Positions 1-12,079 of a stretch of 64,000 nucleotides of DNA are shown here, in pieces (the stretch's first letter is position 1; every line of letters begins with the position of its first letter). Below the pieces are notes generated by a model. The model saw nothing but the letters and a program-made list of their open reading frames with translations, was not told the origin of the DNA and made no database searches. The stretch lies in NCBI RefSeq assembly GCF_018687715.1, contig NC_056765.1, positions 13,072,001 through 13,136,000 on the forward strand. Direction: 5' to 3'. The position numbers and the translations under genes are program-made. Source of the DNA: Carya illinoinensis. Lineage: Eukaryota > Streptophyta > Magnoliopsida > Fagales > Juglandaceae.

Positions 1-1387
1 AAGGTCTGCACGACAAGTGGATACCAGTCCCAACATCATTCAAAATACAAAACACTGTTACTAGACTCAGTCCAAAGGCAAAGGTTGCTGAATTAATAGA
101 CCAAGACACAAAAGCATGGAAGGTACAACTGATCAAAGACATTTTCTCAGAAGAGGAAGCGGCATCAATTCAAAAAATCCCTATAAGCATCTGCAACAAT
201 ACTGACAGGATTATATGGAGAGGCACAAACAATGGAACTTTCACAGTAAGAAGTGCTTACCACATGCAGAATGACATCCAACATAGATCCAAGGGACAAT
301 CCAGCTGTGAGACAGTCAAAGAGAATTGGGGCAAATTGTGGAGCCTCGCTATGCCAAATCTAGAAAAACTTTTCATATGGAAGGCATGCAACAACATCCT
401 ACCAACAAAGCAAAACCTGTTTAGGAAGAAAGTTGTTGAAGAACCTAACTGTCTGATCTGCCTGCATCAAGTTGAAAGCATTGAACATGCCATTTGGGAA
501 TGCGAATCTGTGCAAGATGTGTGGGGCTCATGTTCCATTAAACTGCGAAAAAGGAGCCTTCAAAACCAATCTTTCAGAGAACTAGTGACAAACCTGCTAG
601 AGGAGATGGACAATGAAATACTTACTGAGATGGCAGTGGTGGCTTGGAGACTATGGAAGACAAGGAATGAGGTGATTTTTCATAAAGAATTCACTAGCCC
701 TCTGATCATTCTGAAGCAAACAAGGAAAAAGATACATGAATTACGACTACTCCAAAGCAACACAGCAGTTCCAACAAAAAGGAAAGCCACTTGTGCAGAA
801 TCAATGAACCAATGGAAAGCCCCTCCCATTGGTCACTACAAACTTAACTGGGACGCAGCTATAGACCAAAAGAAGTGCAAGGTGGGCATTGGAGTAATTA
901 TCCATAACTGGGAGGGACAAGTCATGTGTACAATGAGATTAAACAAACCTTTATTCCCAGACCCTCACCTAGCAGAAGCCTATGCAGCCCGACACGCAGT
1001 GCTGCTGGGACAAGAAATTGGTTTGAGACAAATCATTCTAGAGGGGGATGCACTAAATGTGGTAAAAGAGATCAATGAGAAAGGTCAACATTGGGGCCAA
1101 GTAGGTTTAATCATCTCAGACGTGCAAACAATTCTCCAAAGATTTGAAAGCTGGGCAGTAACTCATACTAGCAGGTCTACAAACCAACTGGCTCATTGCC
1201 TGGCCAAGAATGCTCTAACTATTGAAGAGGAATGTATTGAACTAGAGGAAATTCCCAACTATATTGCCCATATGTCATTGAATCATGTCGTCCAAGTATA
1301 GACAGAGTCCCTGTTTGTATCAGACTTAGTATTTGTAACTTTCTTTGTTATATGAATGGAAAGTTTCCTTTTCTCAAAAAAAAAAAT
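1..1387 (+). mobile_element. LINE (non-LTR retrotransposon), 3' part, cut by window start
   Basis: The reading frame is open from the first bases, runs to a TAG at 1301 and is followed by a short 3' UTR and a poly(A) run at about 1377-1387. That is the normal 3' end of a plant L1-type LINE. The 5' end lies outside the window, so the TSD cannot be tested. Confidence 0.85.
3..1301 (+). CDS. LINE ORF2 C-terminal part: zf-RVT region plus RNase H domain (partial)
   Basis: This is the C-terminal part of a plant LINE ORF2 protein. It is open without a stop from base 3, with an internal Met at 264. The N-terminal part has the zf-RVT zinc-binding region typical of plant LINEs: a WKACNNILPTK segment, then C and H residues around CLICLHQVESIEHAIWEC. 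The C-terminal third is an RNase H fold: NWDAA supplies the first Asp, a Glu follows in HLAEAYAARHAV, the second Asp is in LEGDALNVV, and NQLAHCLAKNA closes the domain. RNase H degrades the RNA strand during target-primed reverse transcription. Endonuclease and reverse transcriptase domains would lie upstream of the window. No frameshift is seen here, so the copy may be fairly young. It is not a host gene; a lone domesticated RNase H gene is less likely because the zf-RVT region is attached. Confidence 0.85.
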   Translation, partial: GLHDKWIPVPTSFKIQNTVTRLSPKAKVAELIDQDTKAWKVQLIKDIFSEEEAASIQKIPISICNNTDRIIWRGTNNGTFTVRSAYHMQNDIQHRSKGQSSCETVKENWGKLWSLAMPNLEKLFIWKACNNILPTKQNLFRKKVVEEPNCLICLHQVESIEHAIWECESVQDVWGSCSIKLRKRSLQNQSFRELVTNLLEEMDNEILTEMAVVAWRLWKTRNEVIFHKEFTSPLIILKQTRKKIHELRLLQSNTAVPTKRKATCAESMNQWKAPPIGHYKLNWDAAIDQKKCKVGIGVIIHNWEGQVMCTMRLNKPLFPDPHLAEAYAARHAVLLGQEIGLRQIILEGDALNVVKEINEKGQHWGQVGLIISDVQTILQRFESWAVTHTSRSTNQLAHCLAKNALTIEEECIELEEIPNYIAHMSLNHVVQV

Positions 1388-1715
1388 ATGCACATGTACA
1401 ACTTCTAGGTAGTCATTCATCTATTTTCGCTCAAAATACCAAATAGTCAGCGAAAATCTGAACTGCTATATAAATAACTTTAATCCTATGACCATGACTG
1501 ACTCTCTTTATAGAAGTTCATGTGTGCATTATTGTACCTATGATCTAGGGAGGACTTAAAAAGGAGCTTAAAAATACATCTACAAAAAGAATTTTCAATC
1601 AATTTATATCTACATTTTTAGCATTAAACAATGTGAGAAACTTTATGGGAACTTTGATAGAATTTCGCATCAACAAAAAATAAATAAATAAATAAAAATT
1701 AATAGTTCTCAATGT
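1388..1715. other. Intergenic, no gene; (AAAT)n microsatellite
   Basis: AT-rich DNA between the LINE tail and the copia element. A short (AAAT)n run lies near 1673-1698. The last five bases, AATGT (1711-1715), are the left TSD of the copia element. Nothing else is recognisable. Confidence 0.7.
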
Positions 1716-3937
1716 TGTAAATGTAATTTATGTTTGGCTAGGATTAGATGAGTCTATATTTAAATTGGAATTATGGATGAATGTAATTTTAAATAGGACT
1801 CTAGGATTGCATCCGATATGGATGAGTATTTGAATAGAAGTTATCCGATAAAGATAAGTGTTCAAATTGTAACTCTTATCAAATTTTGTTTAAATTATAA
1901 GATAAGAGTCTACAAGAGTCCTATGTATGTTTCGAGTCTAAGAATCAGTTGAAGAAATAAAGACACAAGCTTTATTGAAGAAACTGAAACTGATTTGAAC
2001 TCAAAGCAATCCAGAAGAAGTGATCTAGTTTGAGATGTTTCGCAAATCGTTAGTAACATATATGACTGAGATTTTAGATAAACCTGTCAACAGAGTCCTT
2101 CTCCAAATCAATCACAGCATTGCCTATTTATATAGGAGTCGGGTGAGGGTTTGAGATGAACACTTGAACAGCACATATTCACAAGCATTGAGAGCTTGAA
2201 GATCTGGGTAGAACTTCAAGAGATTGTGTAAGAGGAAATTCTTGAGAGAAGGGTTTTCCAAAATGGTCGGTGATCGGTGCAAAACTGCAAGTGCATAGTA
2301 TCGTAGTTTTATAATAAAGTGATAAGAAGAGTATCGTCTTCAGGGATTGGTACCTTACTTTTGCCAAATACCAAAATGATACTAATCTCGATTTTATCTA
2401 GAGGAATCACTAAGATTTTTGTAGTTGCAAATTAAACTAAGATCAACTCAAAGAGTAATACGCAAATGAAATAAAACCGATGTCCGAAGATCAAATTAAT
2501 GGGAAAGGAAACTTCTAGGAAATCGATTTCACCTAATTCTTCACTATGCTTTTCTCATCCAGCTAATTTAATTTAATTCTTTTTGTTCATTAGCAAATCT
2601 CTAATTCATCCAACAGCCTCTTTCGATAGTCAATTAGAAATTATTCTTGTTCATCAATTCACACAAGAATATGTAAATTAATAATGCAAGAAAGTAATAA
2701 GACCAATGATTTACAAACTACATAGGTTCATACAAGTCTTTCGATCTCTTTACTTACCTATACTAAAATATTCAAGATCTACCCTATGATTCCCTCTTTC
2801 GATAGCAAATCACAAGATTCAATATCATCTAATCAATGGCAAGTTAATTAGAAGCAATAAACTCAGAATAAATCAGATAAACAAAGAGAGAATTGCCTTA
2901 AATTAGCATAGACAATCAAGCATAGTTCGAAACTAGGTTACATCATTTTCCTAGAATGAATAAAATTTAGCTCATGCTAGAAATGGAATTCAACATAACG
3001 AATTCACCATAATTGTTCTGAGAAGATTGGAAGAAAATAAACACTGAAAAATACTTCTCGCAGCCGCAACTCGTCTTCAAAAACTCAAGGAAATGATTCA
3101 ATATTTTTCTCTCGTCTGTGCTCGTGTATGATTCCAACATACGTGCAATAATTGGAATTCCCTCTCCAAAACAGATGAATTGAATCCTTCTAGCTGTGTT
3201 TTTCTGTCCCAAAAAGTGTTCTCCAGTCAAAAGGTATGGCCATAGAGTGAAAAATCCCTTTTATATCGTGTGACGGCGGAAGACCCTAGATCTGTCAAAA
3301 TACGATGTTCGCTCGAGCGGGGTGTCGAGCGCACATCGAGCGTTCGACTCTGCCTGATTTCACTTGAGCGGCCAATGTCTCCGCTCGAGCGATCTTTGTT
3401 TTCCAGCAACCCGCTCGAGCTCCCTGTCGAGCGGCAGTTGAGCATTTGAATCTGCCTGAATTCGCTCGAGCGGCCAAAAGCTTCCGCTCGAGCGATCTTG
3501 TAAAATCTGCAATACGAAATTTTGCAAGTCATCACTCGGTCCATAGGATTAAGTGAGAGTCTACTCCAAGGGGGAGTTGCCATGTTTGAGTTCAACCACT
3601 AGAGGTTCAAGTAGGAAAGATAAAGATTGGAGAGTGTCAGAGGTTCTGGCTACCTACTGCAGTAGAAGACAAGCGGGTCGCATGTCTTGGGTAAACGTAT
3701 CTAGTTACAAAGGTTTTGTAAACGTTTTACTTGTAATACTCTCTCAATCAATAAAATTGGCTTTACTGGGTTTGGTGTCCCATAGGATTTGACCTTTCAG
3801 GAGTTCTTCAAAGGTTTTCCTTTCGTAACCAAATTATTGTGTTAATGCTTTTAATATTTTATATTGGTTACTAATCCATGCTAATAGCTTTTGTTCAAAC
3901 ATTAACTTGCATAACCAGGGATACTTTGGTAATTTCA
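1716..3937 (+). repeat. 5' LTR of the SIRE-type element (interrupted)
   Basis: It matches the 3' LTR at 12080-13028 along its length except for one block at 2271-3534 plus a 5-bp duplication. Without that block it is about 953 bp, against 949 bp for the 3' LTR. It ends AATTTCA at 3937. Confidence 0.92.
2271..3534. mobile_element. Solo LTR nested in the copia 5' LTR
   Basis: A 1,264-bp block absent from the 3' LTR. It starts TGATCGG and ends GTCATCA, so the ends form the inverted pair TGAT/ATCA. The flanks are GTCGG (2266-2270) and CTCGG (3535-3539), a 5-bp TSD with one mismatch. No coding region is recognisable. The right part (3305-3500) has many copies of the palindrome CGCTCGAGCG and half-sites of it. 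TGAT...ATCA ends are common in Ty3/gypsy Tat/Athila LTRs, so that assignment is likely but unproven. Confidence 0.8.
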
Positions 3938-3939
3938 AT

Positions 3940-3952
3940 TGGCATTAGAGTG
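3940..3952 (+). promoter_or_regulatory. Primer binding site of the copia element
   Basis: TGGCATTAGAGTG lies three bases after the 5' LTR. It matches the usual plant copia site TGGTATCAGAGC, complementary to the 3' end of initiator tRNA-Met, with a few C-to-T-type changes expected from decay. Confidence 0.75.
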
Positions 3953-4059
3953 TGGTTCACTCAATCTGAGTGTGATCCGTTACCCTGGAAGATCATAGCA
4001 CACTATCATCACCACCACAATTCAATAGTGATAACTATGCCTACTAGAAGGTAAGAATA

Positions 4060-5603
4060 AGAGCGTTTCTAAAGTCACTTGATGAGAGAGTCTGGCTAAC
4101 TGTGGAGTCAAGATGGATAAGGCCCACAATACCTATAGAAGATTGGACTAAAGAACAATCAAGTAGCTGTAATTGGAACAGCAAAGGTCTAAATGCCATT
4201 TTTATAGCAGTTTCTCCTGATGAATTCAAGAGAATTTTCATGTATGAGAATTCTAAGGATGCTTGGGATATTTTGGAAACCACGCATGAAGGGACCAAAA
4301 TAGTGAAAAACTCCAAATTACAAATGCTGGCCTCAAAGTTTGAGGAGATAAAAATGCTGGATGATAAGACTTTTAATGAGTTTTATGCTAAGCTAAATGA
4401 TATTGTAAATTCTAGGTACAATCTCGGTGAGAAGGTGGAGGAGGCACGAGTTGTGAGAAAAATCCTGAGATTCCTACTTGAAAGGTTTCAACCAAAGGTG
4501 ACAGCCATAGAAAAATAGCAAGGATTTAGATAAAATTCAGGTAGAAGAATTGATAGACTCTTTGCAAACCTATGAATTTACCCTTCCACAACAAAAGAAA
4601 GGTAAGTCCATCACACTCAAAACTGCTAAGGAAGAAAATCAGTTTGATGATGAAGATCTGTGTAATGATGACTTAGCTCTTGTGGCCAGAAAATTAAAAA
4701 AAATTCATGTTTAATAAAAAGAATTCTGGTAAGATGAAAAAAGATAAGAATTTCACTTAGAAGAATAAATCTAAAAAGTGGAATAAAGACAAAATCGAGT
4801 CTAAAGATAAAGTCCAATGTCATGAATGCTCTGGCTTTGGTCACATAAGAATGGAATGTCCAAATTTTAAAAAAATGCAAGAGTTTTTGAATACTACTCT
4901 GAGTGATGATTCTGACTCTGAAAGTTCAAATACATTCTCTGATAATGAAATTGCCTTTATTGCTTTCTCTACTTCTTTTATTGATTGTGCTGACACAAGC
5001 AAACAATGTGCTGACAACAGCATGGTTGTTTGTGATACTGATTCTAGTGTTGTCACAAAAGTTGATCATGAATTAAGTGTGCAGGAAGCATATGAGGACT
5101 TATGTGAAAAGTTTTTGAAAATCCAAAATGTAAATAAAAAGCTATACAAAATCCTAACCACAATGGAGAATGAGAAGAAGAATTTGGCAGAGGCACTAAA
5201 ATTGACGAAACTAGAAGTGACAAGGCTGCGCGCACAGAAAAAGGTGCTAAAAAAGAAGTTGGCAGCTTATCAAGAAGTCAAAGAAAAGACTCCCTCTCAA
5301 AAACTCAATGAACTACTGAAATTTCAAAGAGATAGTTCCGATTGCACAGGGTTGGGATATAATACTTCCAAAGATCCACATCATAAAACATTCGTTGCCT
5401 CTACATCCAAAGGTATCACCTTTGTTAAAGGAAGTAATATCGAAAATGTCCCAAAGAAACATGTGAACAAAAGCAAGTCAACAATGACTTCTCCAGGTAA
5501 GTCCAAATGTATGTTTGTCCCTATTTGTCATTTTTGTGGAATAATTGGACACACTAGAACAAACTGCTTTAGAGTTAGAAAAGAGAAAGAAAAAGGAAAT
5601 TGA
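4060..5603 (+). pseudogene. copia gag (broken)
   Basis: Gag forms the particle and binds genomic RNA. Readable homology starts at about 4060 with FLKSLDERVW, ahead of the first Met at 4102. It covers the UBN2-type gag region (AWDILETTHEGT, FNEFYAKLNDIV) and reaches a TAG at 4516. A shifted frame then carries a CCHC knuckle near 4820 (C-x2-C-x4-H-x4-C, CHECSGFGHIRMEC). A long second segment (4851-5603) has a Lys/Glu-rich, probably coiled-coil stretch and a second knuckle at about 5525-5570 (CHFCGIIGHTRTNC). Stops and frameshifts between the segments rule out an intact Gag. Two knuckles far apart fit SIRE-type Gag. Confidence 0.85.
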
Positions 5604-5642
5604 AATAAGCTTTCAAGCAAGGAGACGAACCTAGAAATTAAG

Positions 5643-6931
5643 GTGGACAAATTGAGCAATCAAATAAACACCCTAGGTAAGAAACTTTGTGAACTATATG
5701 AATTTTGTTTTTCGAAAAACATGAATAATACGAATATCAAGACTAAGTGGATAGTGAAAGAAAAGGTCGTATGTCTAGAAGCACACACAGTACTCAAAGT
5801 TATGGACACTAGCATGTGGTATTTGGATAGTGCTTGTTCTAGACATATGTCAAGAGACAAAGGGTTGTTTAAGAAGACTGAGTCCACCAGTGGAAGATCC
5901 GTAACTTTCAGTGATGGAAGTACAGAAACAGTGGCAAGAAAGGGAAGTGTTGATGTTCCTGGTTTACCTACTTTTCATAATATTCTTTTTGTTAATGACT
6001 TCAAGGCCAATCTGTTAAGTATTAGTCAGTTTTATGATGATCATCTTTTTGTGCAATTCTCAAATGATGAATGCAAAGTCTACAATAGTGTAGGAAAATG
6101 GATCTTGAAGGGCACCAGAACTACTGGCAACTACTATGGTGTCTCTCCTATGAACACAATGCGTTATCACAAAGTAGAGCTGGATGAAACTGAGTTGTGG
6201 TACTACCGTCTAGGCCATATCAACTATAGGGACATGCAAAAGATCTCAAAGAGGGAAGTTGTTAGGAAGGAGAGCAGACCAAGGCACAGCATAAAAAGAT
6301 AGTTGATATTCTAACCTCAAGACCACCACCTGAGTTGTTACACATTGATTTGATAAGTCCTATGCAGAATGAGAGTCTTAGTAGAAAGAAGTATATAATG
6401 GTCATCGTGAATGACTACTCAAGATACACATGGATCATTCTGTTGAGAGACAATATAGAAACCTTCGACCTTGCGAAGAAACTTTTTAGACAACTACAAA
6501 CAGAGAAGAATTCCTATATCACTCGTATTCATAGTGGTCATGGTAGAAAATTTGAAAACACTATTTTTTTTTTTTATGATGAACATGGAATACATTTAGA
6601 GTTCTCAGCCCCAATCACTCCACAACAAAATGAAATTATGGAAATGAAAAATAAGGCAATACAACAAATGGCTCGCACCATGCCGAGTAGAAAAAAGTTG
6701 GCGTTGAACCATGTAGTCTTTCGTCCAGGCACCAAACTCATACCCTATGAGTTATGGAATGGAAAGAAGCCCACGGTAAAGTACTTTAAGGTGTTCATGA
6801 GCACTTGCTACATTTTGAGAGATAGAAAGAATGCCCACAAATTCGATAGCAAGAGTGATGAAGGAATATTTCTTGGATATTCATCAAATAGAAAAGCTTA
6901 CAGAGTTGACAATCTATGGACTAAGGCTTGA
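5643..6931 (+). pseudogene. copia pol: protease and integrase (broken)
   Basis: The protease motif appears as WYLDSACSRHMS near 5815; copia elements usually have DSGC, so Gly is Ala here. The zinc-binding N-terminus of integrase is cut: the two His are visible in LWYYRLGHINYRDM, but the Cys pair is lost in a deletion, followed by a frame change and TAG at 6302. The integrase core resumes at 6335. The first Asp is present (LLHIDLISP). The second catalytic position, normally SDHG, reads SGHG, so the Asp has become Gly. The Glu is kept in QQNEIMEMKN. The copy could not encode an active integrase as written. Confidence 0.88.
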
Positions 6932-7334
6932 TGGAATTAGTCAACATAGTTATGGATGACAACTCTCAGAGATGACCAAGAAGGAACTTGACAACCTCGT
7001 CGGGAAGGCTGAAGAAAACTTAACTGATCAAGAGGACACAGATCTAGTGGAATCTGCTACATTAAGCTCAGTTTCACACCATGCAAAAGAGTCATCTACA
7101 AGGATCAACCACAATTATCCAAAGGAGAACATCCTTGGAGAATTGGATGAAGGTATGAGATTAAGAAAATGTGTTTTAAATCAAGTCTCATATGTTTGCT
7201 ATTTGTCTCAGGTTAAACGTTAAAGGTGGAAGAAGCCTTACAAGATGAAAGCTAGGACAACACCATGCATGAGGAATTGCACCAGTTCACTTGAAATCAA
7301 GTATGGGAGCTAGTTCCAAGATCTGAGGATCACA
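6932..7334 (+). pseudogene. copia pol linker between integrase and RT, degraded
   Basis: A short open frame (6972-7223) has no catalytic motif. It corresponds to the variable linker between the integrase C-terminus and reverse transcriptase in copia polyproteins. Stops at both ends show decay. Confidence 0.55.
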
Positions 7335-8736
7335 ACATCATTGGGAAAAAAATGGATCTTCAAAAACAAGTCAGACAAACATGAAACCATTGTTGGAAAC
7401 AAGGCTAGGCTGGTAGCACAAGAATACACCCAAGTTGAAGGAATTGACTTTGAGGAGACCTTTGGACTAGCAGCTCATTTGGAATTTGTTCGCATTGCTA
7501 GCAATTGCAAGCCATTTAAATTTTAAGCTTTATCAAATGGATGTTAAAAGTGCTTTTTTAAATGGCATACTCAATGAAGAAGTATTTGTAGAACAACTAA
7601 AAGGATTTACTAATCACTTGTTTCCTGACCATATTTTCAGGTTGAAGAAAGCTCTTTATGGATTGAAGCAAGTACCTCGAGCATGGTATGAGAGACAAAC
7701 GAAATACTTGCTTGAAAATGACTTAGTAAGAGGTCAAGCTGACCGAACACGTTTTTAAAGAAATCTTATGCATCTACTTTTTGCTCAAGTTTATGTAGAT
7801 GACACTGTGTTCGGTTCCACTCTTGGCAAACTCTCACATGACTTTTTCAAAGAAATGAAAAATGAGTTTGAATTGAGTATGATTGGGGAATTAAATTTCT
7901 TCCTTGGGATTCAAATTAAACAAATTGTGGGAGGGATTTTTATTTTGCTATCTAAATATGCTAAAGATCTTGTGAAGAGATTTGGCATGGACGGAAAGAC
8001 ACATGCTTGCACTCCGATTAGCACCTCGGTTAAAATATGGTCAGATTCTATAGGTAAGATCATTGGTCCTACTCTGTATAGAAGCATGATAGGAAGTCTT
8101 CTTTACATTACTACTACCAGACCTAACATTGCTTTTAGTGTAGGTGTTTATGCACGATTTCAGGCTAATCATAAAGAATCACACTTCACAACAATAAAAC
8201 GAATATTGAAATACCTGAGTGCTACTATTAACTATGGTATATGGTATTCAAAAGATTCAAATCTGAGTCTGGTTGGCTATTTTGATGCTAACTAAGTTGG
8301 TAATGCTAATGACAGAAAAAATACCTTAGGTGGTTGTTTTTATGTCGGTACCAATCTGGTAGCATGAATGAGCAAGCAGCAAAACTCCACCTCCCTGTCC
8401 ACTACTGAAGCAAAATACATTGCGGCTGGTAGTTGTTGCACTCAGCTTCTTTCGATGAAAAAGATGCTTGAAGACTATGGGTTCTCTCAAGATACTATGA
8501 CTGAATACTGTGACAATTCAAGTGCAATTAGTATCTCGAAGAACCATGTTCAACACTCAAGAACCAAGCATATAGATATAAGAGATCACTTCATAAGAGA
8601 CTTAGTTGAAACAAAGGTAGTGTCTCTTGAACACGTTGATACCGAACACCAACTGGCCGATTTGTTCACTAAACCTTTAGATGGTCTAAGGTTTGAATTT
8701 CTAAGAAATGCCGTTGGTGTGTGTGACATGCCCTAA
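7335..8736 (+). pseudogene. copia pol: reverse transcriptase and RNase H (broken)
   Basis: RT starts with GKKWIFKNKSD and NKARLVAQEYTQ (7341-7526), then a frame change near 7500. It continues with QMDVKSAFLNG, ALYGLKQVPRAWYE and, after a stop near 7756, the catalytic YVDD box at about 7792 (YVDDTVFGS). Next come GELNFFLGIQI, RSMIGSLLYITTTRP and the RNase H domain (TEAKYIAAGSCC, YCDNSSAI, SRTKHIDIRDHFIRD). Two stops fall where relatives have Trp: TAA at 8293 and TGA at 8365. The frame ends with TAA after FLRNAVGVCDMP. Gene order and motifs are diagnostic for Ty1/copia. Confidence 0.9.
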
Positions 8737-10327
8737 TTTTTTGTTTTCTAATAATAATAATAATAATAAATGTTTGTTTTGTTTGTTTCTTCAAAAACTT
8801 CATGTTGCTATCATTTTGCAAGGTACAAACTTTATGAGTATACTGGGTCTTTGAGATTTGTAACTCCATTGATTCAAAGGTAGATCTTATCTGGCATGTA
8901 TTTTTACTTTTGATGCACAACTCTTAAAAAAGACCACATAAGGATTCTATTCTCTGCATTGTGAGGAGTTTAAATCTGACCTCCTAACAATTTGGTGACA
9001 ACATCTGTATACTCATACAATGCACAAAGAAATGGGGAGTCTATGCCTTGAATTGACTAAAACTAGTTAAACATAGTACCAAATCGAAAAAGGTCTCCTC
9101 TTGCCATGCATTAAAGTCTATCCTTATAGAAAAAGTCAGATGTTCAAAAATTATTGTGGAAAAAGATGAAGACTCAAGCATGGATCTAAACTCTAAAAGT
9201 CCTTGTAGAAAAAACCGTTGCCTCAATCATTGTGAAAAATGATAAGCAATACAAAATGGACATATATAGTGAATATGGCTTTGTGTTTGGAGGGAGTTGC
9301 TTTTTCAGGTATCTAGGCCCTAGCATAAAGTTTGACTTTCAAGAAAAGTTCACCATTGTTGGAGCATAACTGAAAAAATTATAAAAGAAATGGGAAGTAC
9401 ATAAAAGAAAAGAAAAAATAATGAAAATATTTTTTTTCCTCATTCACACACACACGAATTCTTGGTAGATCGTCAACTAAGGAAAATGCTCAATTGTGAA
9501 GACTGACTAATAAGGAATACTTCTCCTAAATAAGTGGAAAAGTATTGAGTATAACAAAACTTGGACAAGGAAATTACTCTAAAAGGCCCAAGCTTTGTGG
9601 ATGAAAAATACATGATATTTTTGCTTTTCTAGTACTTTAAAATTGTTTTCTTTTTCAAAAATTTGAAAAAAAAAAAGGGGCATGAGTAACTGGAATTGGA
9701 GTGGGGTGTTGTTACCTCTAAGACATGCTCTACGTGTTGGAAAAAGGAGGGCCTGTGTGCATGGCACATTCCAAGCTTTGGGCGGGAAGTAAAAAAGCTG
9801 CTCTGCAACATTAAATGCATGGCAATCACCCTTAATCACTTTCGAGTCTTGATTCTCTCTTCCATTCACTCTGTTTGTCTTCTCCAATACACCTTTAGAG
9901 AGAAAAACTTCATATTCAGTCCGTGCATCTCAAGAAATTTATGTTTATCGTCTACGCAAAATCAAGGTAAGTCTTCTCTTCGAAATGTATTTCTTGAGTT
10001 TTCGTTGTTTTAGGACTCTTTTTAGGGTTTTCTCAGTCTCCGACTCCTTAAAGATCTCTAAAATCTTTGAAGTTTTGGAAACCTAGTTGGCTTAGGACTT
10101 GAAAATCTTTTTGAAGCAGTTAAATAATGCTTTGAAAAGCATTCTTGGTGTTTTCTTGTTGTAAAAGGTGATGAACAAAGGCTACATGTGAGTCTATTTG
10201 GTTATTTTCTCAATGTCATCATCTTCCACCCTGTGCTGTGATGGTCCTGTGCTTAGGTCTAGATATTTTCCTCGTCTGATAAAAATCGTTGAACATGTAT
10301 GTGCTTTCTGGATAATTTCCTAGAAAC
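8737..10327 (+). other. Spacer between pol and the post-pol ORF; no gene
   Basis: AT-rich internal DNA of the copia element. It includes a (TAA)n run near 8749-8769 and a poly-A/T-rich stretch near 9640-9680. No coding homology was recognised. SIRE-type elements often carry a long region here. Confidence 0.6.
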
Positions 10328-11704
10328 ATGTGTGTGATTGGTTTTTTTTTTTTTGGGATTATCTTCACGTTCTTGGTCCTGTTACGTTTATATTTTGGGA
10401 GAAAAGTGAATCTGGTTACTTTTTTACATTGTGTATTTATCAAGCTTAAAAAGGATTTTTTTAAGCCAATTGCAAAGAAAGCAAAGTTTGATCACAAAGC
10501 ACCTCCATTAAATTCTTCCAGTGAGGTAGAATCTGACTCTCATGTGAGAACTCCAAATAACTCTCCTCAAAAATCCAAGACAGCAAATAAAGGATCTGTG
10601 CCTTATAAAGGAGTCAGGAGTACATCAAAGTCTCCTACTAAAGGATCAAAACCTCCAAAGTTTGTTAGTGAGGAAGCAGAGATAGCCTACAAGACTGTGT
10701 TCTCCAAGAGGAATGTTCTTGGAGAACGAGAGGTAACCCTAAATGATGTGAATGACCCTGCTTTTGAATTCATTGCTTAAATAAATATTTGCTAATAGAG
10801 GATAAGAGAAAATTACTGAGGGAGCCCCTGCCCCCTATATTGAAATTGTGAGGGAATTTTATGCCAACTCTTTACTGAGTGTGGACAATAATTTCATTAC
10901 ATCCACTGTTAGTGGTGTTGACATGATCATAACTCTCGAATTTATTATAGAGTTCTATGAACTCCCTAGAGTGGAAAACACAGGATTTCCACACAAGGGT
11001 ATGGGGACCCCATCAAAAGCCCAAATGAAAGATTTGTTTGCAGTGCCCAACGCACCAGTATGGCCCCCGAAGACTCATAGACTCTCTATGAAGTCAATGC
11101 TCCTTCAATATAGGTTCCTTGCCAAAGTTGTATTGACAAATCTTTGGCCCATCACTAGCATACCAAACTGACAATTGAAAAAGCCTAGTTTATGTATGCT
11201 CTAGTTAAAGGTGTACCTATAGATCTTCCCTCCTATATTATTGATGTTATCTCCAAGGCCAGGGTTGACATGACAGTCAAGTAAAATCTGCCCTTTGGAG
11301 GTCTCATCACGAAGTTGGCTAGAATTGCTACAGTTCCTTTAAGGAGTACAGAGGCCACAATAAAGATGTATGGAGAGATCTCCTCTCAAACGATCACCAA
11401 GTCAGAAGCTTTGTCTAGTGGAAAGAAAAGAAGCAATGCTGAGGCATCCACATCTTTCCATTCTACCCCAGTACAATCCACCGAAGTGCTTGAACAACTT
11501 CAGATTTTGTAGTCAAAATTTGATTCTTTTGTGGATAAGTGGGAAGAAAAAATGGAAAAAATAGAACAGATGCTAGTAGACCAGCAGGACGAGTCAGAGA
11601 AGGTGAATGATAGGCTGCAGCATGTTGTTCTGGATGTGGATCATACTTTGATGGCAATAAATCCACCTGAAGAAGAAGAAAAATCATATTCTAACTCATG
11701 TTGA
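10328..11704 (+). pseudogene. SIRE post-pol (env-like) ORF, broken
   Basis: Several frames downstream of pol read as one decayed protein. The first (10328-10780) is Ser/Lys/Pro-rich from about 10450. The second (10848-11171) has REFYANSLL and FIIEFYELPR, typical of the plant post-pol protein region annotated as 'putative plant transposon protein'. After a TGA it continues (YALVKGVPIDLPSYIID), breaks at a TAA near 11282, and resumes as a Ser/Thr-rich part with a TAG near 11510. It ends in a Glu/Lys-rich stretch (11515-11700) likely to form a coiled coil. The function of this ORF in SIRE elements is unsettled; the envelope label is historical. Confidence 0.7.
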
Positions 11705-12068
11705 CAACATATAGGGGGAGATGGGATGAATTTGTCAGCAGAGGGAGCAGCAAGGCAGTGCAGACAAAACCACCACCACCACCAACTTTTAAAATCTTTT
11801 TCTTGAAAAGTTTTTTACCTTTATTTCAAGTTGGTTTGTATATTGAACAATGATTCGCTTTTCGTATTTTGCTTTCACTTGCTACATTAAACTGATATGT
11901 GTGTGGTTATGTTAAGACTCATTGTGATACTTCAAACATTTTGCCTATGATGAATTTTTTTTATATGAAGTATAACTTTCTATATGAGATCTTTGCTGGT
12001 GGTTTGATTAGGTGTTTTTGCAGGTTTAAATACATTTATCCAATATATGTTTATGTTATTAATCAGCC
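11705..12068 (+). other. copia 3' internal untranslated region
   Basis: AT-rich, no coding homology. A (CCA)n run lies near 11770-11785. It leads into the polypurine tract. Confidence 0.6.
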
Positions 12069-12079
12069 AAGGGGGAGAT
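12069..12079 (+). promoter_or_regulatory. Polypurine tract of the copia element
   Basis: AAGGGGGAGAT directly precedes the TGTAAATG start of the 3' LTR. This is the plus-strand priming site of LTR retrotransposons. Confidence 0.85.
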
